From contig ONLL01000035.1 in NCBI GenBank assembly GCA_900318685.1, positions 1 to 59,917 on the forward strand: a DNA stretch of 59,917 nucleotides. Direction: 5' to 3'. Positions within the stretch are counted from its first letter, which is position 1. The number at the start of each line of letters is the position of its first letter. Shown here one piece after another: positions 43,266-51,787 of the stretch. The notes beneath the pieces were generated by a model, which was not told the DNA's origin, did not search any database, and saw only the letters and a list, made by a program, of their open reading frames with translations. The position numbers were made by a program, and so were the translations under genes. The stretch comes from an uncultured Prevotellaceae bacterium (GTDB taxonomy: Bacteria > Bacteroidota > Bacteroidia > Bacteroidales > Bacteroidaceae).

Positions 43266-45743
43266 CTATTGAGCGGTGATGGTCAGGCTGCTGGTGGGGA
43301 GCTGATCGGATGAGCAGGTGAGGACTAGGGATGATGGCGAGCGGTGACTCTGAATGAGCAGCTGTGCCAGGCCGTTGAAAGCAGGGATGCTGAACTCATG
43401 GCAGTCGAGCTGCTTGGGATGATCCTCGCCCAGATACGACGGATCACCGTTACCGGCACCGAGGATGCGGCCCTCGCCCTCCAGACGGAAGGAGAGCATC
43501 GGACAGGCATCGGGCACGATGGCACCCTTCTGATCCTGCACCTCGATGGTCACTACACAGACGTCGCAGCCGTCGGCAGCGATGGTTGGCCGGTTGGCTT
43601 TCAGCATCACCTTCGCAGCGGGCTTCGTGGTGGCGATGGTCTCGGTCATGATGCGTTTGCCGTTTCTGTAGCCCGTAGCCACCACTTTTCCGGGCTGATA
43701 GACGGCCTTCCACTTGAGATGTCCGTTCTTGGGCATCTGCTGGCGGCCCAGCTTCTTGCCGTTGACCGTCAGCTCCACTTCATCACAGTTGCTGTAAGCC
43801 CAGAGCTCCACCTCTTCGCCCTCATGACCCTGGAGGTTCCAGTGGGGGAAGATGTGCAGCACGGGCTCGTCGGTCCACCAAGCCTTCAGATACCATGCCT
43901 CGTCCTTCGGGAATCCGCAGTAGTCGAGGATGCCGAACTCCGAGTCGTGGGCTGGATAGCTGAGCGGGTTGGGCTCGCCGCGATAGTCGAAGCCCGTCCA
44001 GTAGAAGAGTCCTGCAGCCCATGGGCGCTCGGCATAGAACTTCCACCCGCGCTCGATGACGTTATAGTAGATTTGAGAATTGGGGTTTGAGGATTGAGGT
44101 TTATAGTTCATGCTGGGCATGTGTCCTTTCTGACGGGGATCGTCGAAGTAGATGCCACGTGTGCCGCAGCCGGTGGTCTCTTCGGTGCCCACAATCTTCC
44201 ATGAGGGATTCTGCCGCTTGCGGTTGTCCACGTCATTCTGCACGATATAGTTGAATCCCACCACGTCGAGTCCCTTGATCATCTCGCCGCCACCGGCATT
44301 GGCCAGGGTCGAGTGGCGCGTGGGATCGAGCAGATGCGTGTATTCACGCATGGCAGCAGCTACGCGTCGGCCCGGCACCGTGTTCTCCATGCCCCATTCC
44401 TCATTGCCGTCGCTCCAGAGGATGACGCTGGGATGATTGCGGTCGCGCTTGATCATATTCTCCAGCAGCCGCAGGTGCTCGGTGTTGATGCCCGCCAGGC
44501 GGTTCTCGTCGATGACCAGTATTCCCTCGCGGTCGCAGATGTCGAGCTGGGCGGGAGTCATCGGGTTGTGAGAGGCACGATAGGCATTGCATCCGAACTG
44601 CTTCAGCTGCTTGATGCGCCAAGCCATGAGTGCCTCGGGGATGGCAGCTCCCACGCCGGCATGATCCTGGTGCATGTTCACTCCCTTCAGTTTCAGCTGC
44701 TCGCCGTTGAGCAGAAACCCGCGGTCGGCATCGAAGTCCACCGTACGCAGCCCGGTCGTTGTCTCATAGATGTCGCATATCTTTCTGTCGGCCTTCACCG
44801 TCGTCTCCACCCGGTAGAGGTAAGGGTCGGTAGTGCTCCACAGGTGCGGACTGGTCACTTTCATCACTTGCTGAGTGGTGCGTGTCTCCTTGGGCCTCAG
44901 CGTGCTCTGCTGGCCGCTGCAGCTGGCCACCTCGTGTCCCTGGGCATCTAGCAGCCGCTGCTCCACGGTGTACTCGTGTGCCTCCAGACTATGGTTCGTC
45001 ACCTCGGTATCGACATGAACGACGGCCTGATCATACGGCTGCTGCATGTCGGCATAGACAAAGGTGCCGAAAGGAGCCACGCTCACCGCTGCCGACTTCA
45101 GCAGCCAGGCATCGCGATAGATGCCGGCGCCCTCATAGAACCATCCCTCTTCGAGCGTGGCATCGGCACGGACGCAGATGAGATTTTTGCCTCCGTAGTT
45201 GACGTATTCCGTCACATCGTAAACCTGTGTGGCATAGCCGCTTGGCTCAGTGCCCATGTAGAATCCGTTGAACCACACACGGGCATCGCGGAAGATGCCG
45301 TCGAACTGCAGGGCGATGTGCTTGCCCAGATCTTCGGCGGGGATGTCGATGAACTTCCGATACCATCCCACGCTCGTCTCAGGATACTTGTAGCCCACCG
45401 TCTTGTAGCCATGCGAGTGGCTGGCCTTAGGAGCATAGGGTAGGGTGGTCACCCAGTCATGCGGCAGATGCACTTCCTGCCACCGGGCATTGCCGGCAGG
45501 CTGGTCCTCTTTGAATTTCACTGAGTAGGGACCCTCGTTGTGTATCGAGTTGGCCTTCGTCAGATAGTTGAAATACTCCGTGCCGCATCCGAAGTCCTTG
45601 ACGGGGTCGCCGGCATGTCCGTAAGCAAACATCCACCCCTCGTTGAGGCGGGTCTTCTCGCGTACGCTCTGAGCATTGGCCGTGGAGCAGAGCATGCATA
45701 GCATCCACAGTCCGAGCATCTTCCATCGCATCGTTTTTACCAT
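43266..45743 (-). CDS. Exported GH2 glycosidase, beta-galactosidase-like
   Basis: An 825-residue enzyme with a signal peptide (MRWKMLGLWMLCMLCSTANA; start at 45743 or the ATG four codons later). The sugar-binding domain (GIFRDARVWFNGFYMG), an Ig-like domain, and the barrel with the acid/base motif in LWSDGNEEWG and the probable nucleophile in VGTEETTG are present. A DUF4982/Ig-like C-terminal part (VELTVNGKKLGRQQ) follows. This architecture is that of Bacteroidetes GH2 beta-galactosidases and relatives. An in-frame heptamer-repeat insertion lies at 44070-44104. It is convergent with the fucosidases, suggesting joint action on fucosylated galactosides. Confidence 0.92.
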   Translation of the reverse strand: MVKTMRWKMLGLWMLCMLCSTANAQSVREKTRLNEGWMFAYGHAGDPVKDFGCGTEYFNYLTKANSIHNEGPYSVKFKEDQPAGNARWQEVHLPHDWVTTLPYAPKASHSHGYKTVGYKYPETSVGWYRKFIDIPAEDLGKHIALQFDGIFRDARVWFNGFYMGTEPSGYATQVYDVTEYVNYGGKNLICVRADATLEEGWFYEGAGIYRDAWLLKSAAVSVAPFGTFVYADMQQPYDQAVVHVDTEVTNHSLEAHEYTVEQRLLDAQGHEVASCSGQQSTLRPKETRTTQQVMKVTSPHLWSTTDPYLYRVETTVKADRKICDIYETTTGLRTVDFDADRGFLLNGEQLKLKGVNMHQDHAGVGAAIPEALMAWRIKQLKQFGCNAYRASHNPMTPAQLDICDREGILVIDENRLAGINTEHLRLLENMIKRDRNHPSVILWSDGNEEWGMENTVPGRRVAAAMREYTHLLDPTRHSTLANAGGGEMIKGLDVVGFNYIVQNDVDNRKRQNPSWKIVGTEETTGCGTRGIYFDDPRQKGHMPSMNYKPQSSNPNSQIYYNVIERGWKFYAERPWAAGLFYWTGFDYRGEPNPLSYPAHDSEFGILDYCGFPKDEAWYLKAWWTDEPVLHIFPHWNLQGHEGEEVELWAYSNCDEVELTVNGKKLGRQQMPKNGHLKWKAVYQPGKVVATGYRNGKRIMTETIATTKPAAKVMLKANRPTIAADGCDVCVVTIEVQDQKGAIVPDACPMLSFRLEGEGRILGAGNGDPSYLGEDHPKQLDCHEFSIPAFNGLAQLLIQSHRSPSSLVLTCSSDQLPTSSLTITAQ
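44070..44104. repeat. In-frame heptamer repeat inside the GH2 gene
   Basis: Read on the minus strand, about four degenerate 7-base units (CCTCAAT, CCTCAAA, CCCCAAT, CTCAAAT) encode a Pro/Ser/Asn-rich loop (KPQSSNPNSQ). The units resemble those at 33846-33908. Confidence 0.7.
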
Positions 45744-45787
45744 AGTTGTTATGAGTTGTTAGTTGTGGCCTTCTGAAAAGTCAGCTG

Positions 45788-45795
45788 CAAAGTTA
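45788..45795 (-). promoter_or_regulatory. -7 box of the GH2 gene
   Basis: TAACTTTG followed by CAG on the minus strand, about 44 bases before the start. The -33 region is not convincing. Confidence 0.5.
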
Positions 45796-45892
45796 CGACT
45801 TTTCCTCCAATATTCAGCCTAATAAGCGTTAAAAATGAGGAAGGAATCACAGATTTCCGATTCCTGACAGCTACATATTCAGTTTTTCTTTG

Positions 45893-45900
45893 TATTTTTG
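45893..45900 (+). promoter_or_regulatory. -7 box abutting the DUF4832 gene
   Basis: TATTTTTG ends one base before an ATG (45902) and four bases before an in-frame GTG (45905). The GTG spacing matches that of other near-leaderless genes here. Confidence 0.5.
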
Positions 45901-45901
45901 C

Positions 45902-47257
45902 ATGGTGAATACAAACAAAGCTATAAAGATACTACTGCTGACGATGTTGCTGACCTTCAGTGCATCGGCCTGTCAGGCCAGGAAGTGGCGTACGGTGGCG
46001 CTGAAGAGTGCCATCACCCATCCGCAGCCCATGACGGGCCTCGTGCTCTGGCCGGAGGAGGCACGCAGGCGCCATGTTGACTACGGACAGACCATCCAGC
46101 TGGAGTTCTCCTATTGTCTGCCCTCTAAAGTGGTGAAGGGCTGCGAGGCCGACGGCACCATCGTCTACGACTGGAGCTGGTTCGACCGTGTGCTCGACGA
46201 TGTGGCTGGCCGGGGACATCAGCTCATAGCCCGCTTCCGCTACGAATATCCGTCGAGCAGGGATGTCGACGGCAACCGAGGGACGACTGCCGTGCCCGAT
46301 TACATCAAGCAGCGGGAGGACTATTCTGAGACCTTCGCCAGCAATCCCAATGACGACGGGCCTACGTGGTATGCCGACTGGACCAATGCCGAGCTGCAGC
46401 GGTTCACCCTGCAGTTCTATACCGACTTTGCCCGTCGCTATGCCCACGATGCGCGGCTGGCCTTCCTGGAGGTAGGCTTCGGCCATTGGTCGGAGTATCA
46501 CATCTACGGCACCAAGCTCGAGCTGGGCAGGAACTTCCCTTCGAAGGCCTTCCAGAAACGGTTTTTCGAGCACATGGACTCCGTGATGGCCGACATCCCC
46601 TGGGCCGTCTCCGTCGATGCCGGCGACAACCGCTATTCGCCCGTGGCTGCCGACAGCTCGCTGATGGCTTTGACCTTCGGCTCGTTCGACGACTCGTTCA
46701 TGCATAAGTCCCATGAGCTCAGCAGTGGTGGCGGCTTCAATGAGAGATGCTGGAATGCCATCGGGAAAGGCATCCGCTGGCAGAAAGGCGTCTGCGGCGG
46801 TGAGATCAGCTACTACACGCCCAACGAGCAGAAGCTTTTCCTCAGTCCCGACGGCCTCTATGGTCATACATGGGCTGAGCAGGCCGCCAAGTATCACATC
46901 ACCTTCATGATAGCCAACGATGCTCCTCGGGGCGGTGTGGCCACTCCCGAGCGTTTCCGAGAGGGCAGCATGGCCACGGGCTATCGCTTCGTGGTCAGAG
47001 GGTGCGAGACCGACGGGAAGACTACTCGTCTGCAGGTGGCCAACGAGGGCGTGGCGCCGCTGTATCGTGATGCCTGGTTCGCTGTTGGCGACCATCGTTC
47101 CGCGACGTCCCTCCGCGGTCTGCTGCCAGGTGAAGAATCTTTAATTGAGATACCCGCCGCCGCGAATGCCGATGGCAGCAATGTGCAGATTGTCAGCGAC
47201 TGCATCTTGCCCTGCCAGACCATCGAATTTGCGGCCGACCTAACCAATGTGCCATGA
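45902..47257 (+). CDS. Exported DUF4832-like protein, glycosidase-fold
   Basis: A 451-residue protein with a signal peptide containing LLLTMLLTFSASAC. The C in SASAC may be a lipidation site. The body resembles DUF4832/DUF4874 proteins, which have a TIM-barrel, GH-like fold: LIARFRYEYP, FLEVGFGHWSEYHIYG, and GFNERCWNAIGKG. The activity is unknown; a role in polysaccharide breakdown is inferred from neighbours. The start is 45902, or GTG 45905. The stop overlaps the glycerate kinase start (ATGA). Confidence 0.75.
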   Translation: MVNTNKAIKILLLTMLLTFSASACQARKWRTVALKSAITHPQPMTGLVLWPEEARRRHVDYGQTIQLEFSYCLPSKVVKGCEADGTIVYDWSWFDRVLDDVAGRGHQLIARFRYEYPSSRDVDGNRGTTAVPDYIKQREDYSETFASNPNDDGPTWYADWTNAELQRFTLQFYTDFARRYAHDARLAFLEVGFGHWSEYHIYGTKLELGRNFPSKAFQKRFFEHMDSVMADIPWAVSVDAGDNRYSPVAADSSLMALTFGSFDDSFMHKSHELSSGGGFNERCWNAIGKGIRWQKGVCGGEISYYTPNEQKLFLSPDGLYGHTWAEQAAKYHITFMIANDAPRGGVATPERFREGSMATGYRFVVRGCETDGKTTRLQVANEGVAPLYRDAWFAVGDHRSATSLRGLLPGEESLIEIPAAANADGSNVQIVSDCILPCQTIEFAADLTNVP

Positions 47258-48309
47258 GCCGGATCATCGTAGCTATCGACTCGCTGAAAGGCTGTCTGAC
47301 ATCAGCAGAAGCCAATCAGGCTGCAGCAGAGGGCATTCGTTCTGTAATGCCCGATGCAGCAATCGTGCAGATTCCCGTCAGTGACGGCGGCGAGGGATGG
47401 CTCGATGCCTTCCATAGTGCCGTGGGCGGTATGTTGGTGGATGTCTGTGTGAAAGACCCGCTCCTGCGCCCCATCATGGCCCCTTATCTGATCGTGGGCG
47501 ACACGGCAGTGATTGAGATGGCTAAGGCCAGCGGACTGACACTGCTCGCTCCCGATGAGCGCAATCCACTGGTGGCTACGAGCTACGGCACGGGTCAGCT
47601 CATCGTTGATGCCGTGCGCAGAGGCTGCCGGCACATCATTGTCGGACTGGGCGGCAGTGCCACCAGCGACTGCGGCATGGGCATGCTTCGTGCCGTGATC
47701 GATAGTTTTGCCAAGCATCAGCTGTGGGACGATGTGCGTGCGCTCGATGATGTGCGCTTCACCATCGCCACCGATGTCACCAATCCCCTCTGCGGTGAGC
47801 ATGGAGCCGCCTTCGTGTTTGCTCCTCAGAAAGGGGCAACGCCGGCGATGGTCGCTGCGCTCGATGCCCGAGCCAGACACTTTGCCGCCGTCTCTGCCCT
47901 TCACTTCGGCCATGACCGTCAGAATGAGCCGGGTGCAGGGGCTGCCGGTGGTCTGGGCTATGCCTTCATGCAGTATCTGAATGCTGAGCGTCGCTCGGGC
48001 ATCGACCTTCTGCTCGAGACCATCCGCTTCGACGAGCTCCTGCAAGATGCTGCGCTCGTCATCACGGGTGAAGGCTCGGCCGACCGTCAGACGCTCATGG
48101 GCAAGCTCCCCTTCGGCATCCTCCAGCGTGCCCGTCGTGTGCCTGTCGTCCTGATTGCCGGTCGTATCAGCGATCGCCAGCTGTTGCTCGATGCCGGCTT
48201 CTCGCAGGTGGAGCCCATCTCCCCGCCTGAGCTCCCGCTCGAGGAGGCCATGAATCCTGCGACTGCGAAACGGAATATTGCTTCACTGATGAAGAAACTG
48301 AATTTATAA
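47254..48309 (+). CDS. Glycerate kinase
   Basis: A 351-residue kinase of the GarK/GlxK family that phosphorylates D-glycerate. Visible are IIVAIDSLKGCLTSAEA at the start, VSDGGEGWLD, LGGSATSDCGMG, and TGEGSADRQTLMGKLP. The length is slightly short of the usual about 380. It is coupled by a four-base overlap to the DUF4832 gene. The link between the two is not obvious. Confidence 0.93.
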   Translation: MSRIIVAIDSLKGCLTSAEANQAAAEGIRSVMPDAAIVQIPVSDGGEGWLDAFHSAVGGMLVDVCVKDPLLRPIMAPYLIVGDTAVIEMAKASGLTLLAPDERNPLVATSYGTGQLIVDAVRRGCRHIIVGLGGSATSDCGMGMLRAVIDSFAKHQLWDDVRALDDVRFTIATDVTNPLCGEHGAAFVFAPQKGATPAMVAALDARARHFAAVSALHFGHDRQNEPGAGAAGGLGYAFMQYLNAERRSGIDLLLETIRFDELLQDAALVITGEGSADRQTLMGKLPFGILQRARRVPVVLIAGRISDRQLLLDAGFSQVEPISPPELPLEEAMNPATAKRNIASLMKKLNL

Positions 48310-48319
48310 AACCAATAAG

Positions 48320-48886
48320 ATGATGAAAAACTTTAAATCAACCGCGTGGCTGCTGCCACAACCCGTGCTGATTATCGGCACCTACGACAAAGAAGGAAAA
48401 CCCAATGCCATGAATGCAGCCTGGGGCGGACAGTGGGACATGCACGAAATCATGATCTCGCTCGGCTCACATCAGACCACCGACAACCTGGCTTCCAATC
48501 CCGACTTCACCGTGACCTTCGCCACGGCCGGGACGATGGTCGCCTCCGACTATGTGGGCATCGTCAGCGGCAGGAACACGCCCGATAAGATGGCAAAGGC
48601 TGGATGGACTGCCGAGAAGGCTCCCAATGTCAATGCGCCCGTGTTCAAAGAGTTTCCCATGACGCTCGAATGCAGGGTGAAGCAAAAGCTCGACGAGAGC
48701 GAGACCGGTTATTATCTCGTGGCCGAGATCGTCAATATCCTCTGCGACGAGCAGTACCTGGCTGAGGACGGCAAGCCCGATGTAGAGAAGATGAACCTCA
48801 TCACCTTCGACCCTGTCCACCACAACTACATCCAGCTGGGCAAGGCCATCGGCAAGGCATTTGCCGACGGCAAGCAGCTGAAATAG
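48320..48886 (+). CDS. Flavin reductase family protein
   Basis: A 188-residue FMN-binding split-barrel protein: WLLPQPVLIIGTYDKEGKPN, AAWGGQW, and SLGSHQTTDN. Such proteins reduce flavin with NAD(P)H or bind FMN as a stand-alone oxidoreductase. Two adjacent ATG starts (48320 and 48323) are possible. It follows the glycerate kinase by 10 bases in the same apparent operon. Confidence 0.9.
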   Translation: MMKNFKSTAWLLPQPVLIIGTYDKEGKPNAMNAAWGGQWDMHEIMISLGSHQTTDNLASNPDFTVTFATAGTMVASDYVGIVSGRNTPDKMAKAGWTAEKAPNVNAPVFKEFPMTLECRVKQKLDESETGYYLVAEIVNILCDEQYLAEDGKPDVEKMNLITFDPVHHNYIQLGKAIGKAFADGKQLK

Positions 48887-48896
48887 TTCTTCTCGT

Positions 48897-49361
48897 ATGA
48901 CGATAGAAGAGTATCTGGAAAAGCCCTGTTGGGTGATTGATATCCTGCCCAGACAAGTGCCTGAGGATAGCTCCGGGCAGTATTTCCGCATCGAGGAGTA
49001 CTATCGGGAGCATCCTCAGATAGACACCATCTACAGCAAGTTCACCAACATCCTGCTGAAGCTCAACTGCTATGAGGACATCGATGTCAGCCTGTCCGAT
49101 CGCGAGCACGAGTCGTCTGAGGAGCTGTGGGCGACGAACCCTGCTCCCAAGTCCGTCGAGGCAATGGTGGCAAGCTGCCTTTCCAGGAAGGAGATGCTCT
49201 ACGTCGTGCTCACATCATCAAGTGCCATGATCACCATCAGTGGTGACGATACCTATATGACCATCTACAACCCCTCAGAAGCCGTGCTCGGGCTCTTGGC
49301 CCCACTGGCTGCCTCTGAAGGGCTGTTCCTCTGGATGCCCCCGCAGTCCGCTGACGGATGA
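48897..49361 (+). CDS. Hypothetical cytoplasmic protein
   Basis: A 154-residue acidic protein I do not recognise. It starts MTIEEYLEKPCWVIDILPRQVP and contains a mixed alpha/beta pattern ending in a hydrophobic strand-turn (YMTIYNPSEAVLGLLAPLAA). It has no signal peptide or obvious catalytic motif. It lies 10 bases after the flavin reductase and 32 bases before the CAT-like gene, so it is likely part of that transcript. Confidence 0.7.
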   Translation: MTIEEYLEKPCWVIDILPRQVPEDSSGQYFRIEEYYREHPQIDTIYSKFTNILLKLNCYEDIDVSLSDREHESSEELWATNPAPKSVEAMVASCLSRKEMLYVVLTSSSAMITISGDDTYMTIYNPSEAVLGLLAPLAASEGLFLWMPPQSADG

Positions 49362-49393
49362 GTGCGTACTGAAGTGCTGTAAAACTTAATACA

Positions 49394-50050
49394 ATGAAAC
49401 AGGAAGTCAACCCCAACGACACCTCCCGCGCCGAGGCTTTCGAGATGTGGATGAAGTCGCCCATGCCCATGGTCACCGTGGTCAAGACGCTCGATGTGAC
49501 GCGTCTACGCAAGGTGAGCAGGCGCACGGGCAAGAAGTTCAATATGCTGCTGTGCTGGTGCATAGGCAAGGCAGCAAGCACGGTGGACGAGTTCTATCTG
49601 CAGCCCGAAAGACTGCTGGCCGACGACGGCACTGCGGTCATCGGCACCTGGCTCTTTCAGTACGATCGTCTGGCCATTAATGTCATTGTCGACAATGTGC
49701 AGGGCGGCATCAGCAATTGCGATGTGCCATTCAGCGACGACCTGGAGCAGTTCAGCAGCAACTACGACCGGCTCACGCACGAGTCGGCCACTACCTGCAG
49801 CAACATTCTCGACGACGATGCCATGATAGTAGGAACGTCGGCTGTCGTAGGCTCGGAGCTTGACTGCATCGTCAACCAGTACACTGGCATTTTCAACAAT
49901 CCCTTTCTTGCCTGGAGCCGATACCGTCGCCATTGGTTCAAGACCACGCTGGCTGTCTCCCTCCAGTTTCATCATGCCCAAATGGATGGCCGCCAGGTAG
50001 CCCGCTTCTTGGAGAACCTCCAGGCTACAATCGACCAGATAAAATGGTAA
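49394..50050 (+). CDS. CatA-like O-acetyltransferase (chloramphenicol acetyltransferase family)
   Basis: A 218-residue protein of the trimeric CAT fold. The catalytic histidine motif is seen as FHHAQMDGRQVARF near the C-terminus, and GIFNNPFLAWSRY precedes it. The family acetylates hydroxyls using acetyl-CoA, but many chromosomal members are not resistance enzymes. True CatA has about 215 residues, so the length fits. Its substrate is unknown and no mobile-element context is visible, so a resistance role should not be assumed. Confidence 0.85.
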   Translation: MKQEVNPNDTSRAEAFEMWMKSPMPMVTVVKTLDVTRLRKVSRRTGKKFNMLLCWCIGKAASTVDEFYLQPERLLADDGTAVIGTWLFQYDRLAINVIVDNVQGGISNCDVPFSDDLEQFSSNYDRLTHESATTCSNILDDDAMIVGTSAVVGSELDCIVNQYTGIFNNPFLAWSRYRRHWFKTTLAVSLQFHHAQMDGRQVARFLENLQATIDQIKW

Positions 50051-50081
50051 AATCGTGGAGTCTAGGAGTTTTACTATTTCA

Positions 50082-50699
50082 CTATTTGCTGAGGGTGAGG
50101 CCCTTTATCCATTTCTCGACCTTCGCTTTATTCGTGCGTACTTCGTGGCCGTAGATGCTGAAGCCCTTCTGGACGTTGGCACCGGGGAAAGCCTCTTTCA
50201 CGTCCTCGACGCAGTTGGCCAGTCCGCTGCCCTCATGGGTGGTGAAGGGGATGACCGTCTTGCCCTTCAGGTCGGCAGCGTGCTTCTTGAAGAAGGTGAA
50301 CATCACCTGCGGATAGGTGCCCCACCAGACGGGACCACCGATGAACACGGTGTCGTACTCGCTCATGTCGACGTCGCCCTCATACTCGGGCAGCTCACCG
50401 TTCTTAGTCTCCTCCTTCGCCAGATTGATGAGCGGAGTATAGGCCATCCCGTCGTACTTGTGAGTGACAATCTCAAACTGCTCTGCCCCCGTGAGCTCAG
50501 TGATGTAGTCGGCCACAATCTTCGTGTTGCCCACCTCAATGTTTCCTACTGCGTAGTTGTCTCCTGCATGCGAGAAGAACACTACCAAACTCTTACCTTC
50601 GTTGTTCATAACCTTTTCCTGTTTTTCGCCACCGCTGCATGCCGTTGATACGAGCAATGCCACAGCCGCTGTGATGATACTCTTGATGTTCAATAACAT
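50082..50699 (-). CDS. Flavodoxin-like lipoprotein
   Basis: A 205-residue protein. The signal peptide ends in a lipobox (LLVSTAC, Cys near residue 21), followed by a flavodoxin domain: LVVFFSHAGDNYAVGNIEVGNT for FMN phosphate, FIGGPVWWGTYP for the flavin ring, and FTTHEGSGLANCVEDV. An envelope-attached flavodoxin probably carries electrons or reduces quinones at the membrane. An internal ATG (MNNEGKSL) would give a cytoplasmic version, but the lipobox favours the longer form. Confidence 0.9.
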   Translation of the reverse strand: MLLNIKSIITAAVALLVSTACSGGEKQEKVMNNEGKSLVVFFSHAGDNYAVGNIEVGNTKIVADYITELTGAEQFEIVTHKYDGMAYTPLINLAKEETKNGELPEYEGDVDMSEYDTVFIGGPVWWGTYPQVMFTFFKKHAADLKGKTVIPFTTHEGSGLANCVEDVKEAFPGANVQKGFSIYGHEVRTNKAKVEKWIKGLTLSK

Positions 50700-50756
50700 A
50701 ATTACTATTTGACTATTTGACTATTTTACAATTTCACTATTTTACTATTGATTGCT
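50700..50756. repeat. 8-bp tandem repeat upstream of the flavodoxin gene
   Basis: Degenerate units ACTATTTG, ACTATTTG, ACTATTTT, ACAATTTC and ACTATTTT lie between the -7 box and the gene start. Two more ACTATTT units lie at the other end of the gene, near 50068-50084. Confidence 0.75.
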
Positions 50757-50766
50757 AATTGCGGTG

Positions 50767-50774
50767 CAAAGGTA
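50767..50774 (-). promoter_or_regulatory. -7 box of the flavodoxin gene
   Basis: TACCTTTG followed by CACCGC on the minus strand. The predicted leader (about 60 bases) consists mostly of the 8-bp repeats. Confidence 0.6.
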
Positions 50775-50862
50775 CGCCGATTTTCCGACACTTTGGTTTC
50801 ATAAATTGCCGCAGTATTTTCACTTTTTGCAGAAAACGTTCGTTTGTTTATAAAATAATGTG

Positions 50863-50870
50863 TAACTTTG
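50863..50870 (+). promoter_or_regulatory. -7 box of the leader ORF and AraC gene
   Basis: TAACTTTG ends four bases before the ATG of a 21-codon ORF. A TTTG at 50843-50846 is rather close (16-base spacer) for a -33 element. Confidence 0.55.
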
Positions 50871-50874
50871 CCGA

Positions 50875-50940
50875 ATGAATGTGGTGAAGGGGCTTACGCT
50901 CCGCATGGCTGAAGTGCACTCCGCCCTGTTCTACGCTTAA
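50875..50940 (+). CDS. Possible 21-residue leader peptide
   Basis: ATG at 50875 opens a 21-codon frame (MNVVKGLTLRMAEVHSALFYA) ending in TAA at 50938, 16 bases before the AraC start. The ATG spacing to the -7 box equals that of other near-leaderless genes here. It may be translated and affect the regulator's expression. No run of regulatory codons is seen, so the role is open. Confidence 0.35.
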   Translation: MNVVKGLTLRMAEVHSALFYA

Positions 50941-50956
50941 TCACAACATTGCAGCT

Positions 50957-51772
50957 ATGAAGACATATTTTCAGTATTCCAGCGACTTCTGCGCGATGAA
51001 CGCGGCAGAATTGAGCCGCACCTGCATGCACCTGCTTTGCCTGGCAGGGGAGGGGAGCCTAGTGTTCAACGAGCATTGCTATCATATCGCGAAGAACGAC
51101 CTGGTGGTGATACCGATGCCCGACAGGGTGAAGAACCTGGCGGCACATCCAGACCTGAAGGTGGAGTGGTTTGCTGCCGACTACAAGTTCCTGCAGAATC
51201 TGCTGCCGTCTAACAACTACAGCATCGGGGGCAGCATCTCGCTGAATCAGGATCCCGTGATCAAGCTGACCGAGGAGCAGGCACGGCATCTGCTGGATGA
51301 CTTCCATCGCCTGCGTGACCGTATGGACGACCGCCACCTGCAGTTCTATCGTGAGCTGATGGGGAGCCTCTGTCTGACGATGATGTACGACATCTTCGAG
51401 GCCCATGCCCAGCGTGAAGCCACCGACACGCATACCGACCGCACGGCCTACATCGTGAAACAGCTGATGGCGCTGCTCTCAACAGGCATCAGTTGCACGG
51501 AGCGCGATGTGAGCTACTATGCCGAGCGCCTGAATGTGTCGCCCAAATACCTCTCAGCCACCATCAAGCGTGTGACGGGCCACAGCGTCACTTCCTATAT
51601 CGACCGCCATACCATCCCTATACTGAAAGACTATCTGAATGATGAGCGCCTGTCGCTCACCCAGATAGCCGACCGCATGAACTTCACGTCGCTGAGTTAC
51701 TTCAGCCGCTACTGCACCAAGCACTTGGGACTGTCGCCCAGCGAGTACCGGCTAAGTCTGCAGCCGAAGTGA
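50957..51772 (+). CDS. AraC-family transcriptional regulator
   Basis: A 271-residue regulator. The N-terminal part (residues 1-160) is a cupin-like region with GSLVFNEHCYHIAKNDLVVIP. The C-terminal DNA-binding domain has two helix-turn-helix motifs (AERLNVSPKYLSATIKRV; LTQIADRMNFTSLSYFSRY) and the closing GLSPSEYR. The divergent flavodoxin lipoprotein is a candidate target, as often seen for redox-linked AraC proteins of this layout. Confidence 0.92.
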   Translation: MKTYFQYSSDFCAMNAAELSRTCMHLLCLAGEGSLVFNEHCYHIAKNDLVVIPMPDRVKNLAAHPDLKVEWFAADYKFLQNLLPSNNYSIGGSISLNQDPVIKLTEEQARHLLDDFHRLRDRMDDRHLQFYRELMGSLCLTMMYDIFEAHAQREATDTHTDRTAYIVKQLMALLSTGISCTERDVSYYAERLNVSPKYLSATIKRVTGHSVTSYIDRHTIPILKDYLNDERLSLTQIADRMNFTSLSYFSRYCTKHLGLSPSEYRLSLQPK

Positions 51773-51787
51773 GCGCAGCCCCCTAGT

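Noticed and set aside
49394-50050. Acquired chloramphenicol resistance gene
   Set aside because: It has the CAT fold and histidine motif but sits in an ordinary chromosomal operon with no mobile-element context.
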